Shown: in pieces, positions 6,991 to 7,133 of the stretch
Numbering within the stretch: the stretch's first letter is position 1
Layout of the letters: each line of letters opens with the position of its first letter
Assembly (NCBI GenBank): GCA_029857655.1
Contig: JAOUGR010000106.1
Coordinates: 1 to 7,133 of the forward strand
Length of the DNA: 7,133 bases
Direction of reading: 5' to 3'
Origin: Gammaproteobacteria bacterium
GTDB taxonomy: Bacteria; Pseudomonadota; Gammaproteobacteria; Steroidobacterales; Steroidobacteraceae
Position numbers and translations under genes: made by a program
The notes under the pieces: model-generated
What the model saw: only the letters and a program-made list of their open reading frames with translations
Told to the model about the DNA's origin: nothing
The model's database searches: none

Positions 6991-7133
6991 ATGGCAGCGT
7001 CTGGCAATTCCCCGTCCCGCAACCCCGTCATCAGCCTGGCCGGCGCCGCGCTTTTGGCGCTTGCGCTGTCGATCGCCCTACCGGCCGGTGTCGCCACCGG
7101 CCAGCAGCAGGGAATCGACCGCAGCGTCATTCC
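6991..7133 (+). CDS. Putative secreted protein, N-terminus only (runs off the right edge)
   Basis: An open frame of 47 codons continues past the window. The ATG is preceded by GAGGGAG ending eight bases upstream, a good ribosome binding site, and the frame has an upstream stop at 6883-6885 with no other ATG between. The N-terminus reads as a signal peptide: a short polar, basic start (one Arg at residue 10), a hydrophobic run at about 14-34 and Ala-rich residues near a likely cleavage before QQQ (38-40). The visible mature part (QQQGIDRSVI) shows no domain. In many gammaproteobacteria the gene divergent from def encodes a LysM-domain peptidoglycan-binding protein next to dprA. That is a plausible identity from gene order only; no LysM sequence is visible here. 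Confidence 0.7.
   Translation, partial: MAASGNSPSRNPVISLAGAALLALALSIALPAGVATGQQQGIDRSVI

Noticed and set aside
1..7133. CRISPR arrays, insertion sequences, tRNA or rRNA genes
   Set aside because: No regularly spaced direct repeats, terminal inverted repeats, transposase-like frames or tRNA-like cloverleaf segments were recognised; the window is filled by housekeeping and signalling genes.

Overview
The window reads as a GC-rich gammaproteobacterial chromosome segment. Codon use is strongly G/C-ending throughout. The gene order peptide deformylase - Met-tRNA formyltransferase - 16S rRNA m5C methyltransferase - DUF4390 protein - NtrY-type kinase - NtrX-type regulator is, from general knowledge, a conserved arrangement in Gammaproteobacteria such as Xanthomonadales-like lineages. 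The exact genus cannot be told from the sequence.

Layout: almost everything lies on the minus strand as one tightly packed cluster read from right to left. It starts with def (6855 to 6313), then fmt (GTG start at 6299), rsmB (GTG start at 5358), a small exported DUF4390 protein (GTG start at 4026), an ntrY-like membrane histidine kinase (3451 to 1298) and an ntrX-like response regulator. The regulator starts at 1301 and runs off the left edge. Gaps between genes are 13, 2 and 9 bases, and the last two junctions are 4-base ATGA overlaps, so the whole set is very probably co-transcribed and its last three genes translationally coupled. A 135-base divergent intergenic region (6856-6990) separates def from a plus-strand gene. 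Only the first 47 codons of that gene, mostly a signal peptide, are in the window.

How the genes fit together: def and fmt remove and add the formyl group of initiator methionine. rsmB modifies 16S rRNA, so the first half of the cluster serves translation. The second half is a signalling unit: an exported small protein, a four-helix membrane sensor kinase and its response regulator. The most notable observation is in the regulator. Its receiver domain and Fis-type C-terminus look intact, but its central sigma-54-type AAA+ domain has lost the Walker A lysine (Arg instead), the Walker B Asp-Glu (Gly-Gly instead), the GAFTGA loop and one arginine finger. It is therefore probably not an ATP-driven sigma-54 activator despite what an automatic annotation would say.

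No mobile element, tRNA, rRNA, CRISPR array or convincing terminator was seen. No stretch longer than 300 bases lacks a gene.
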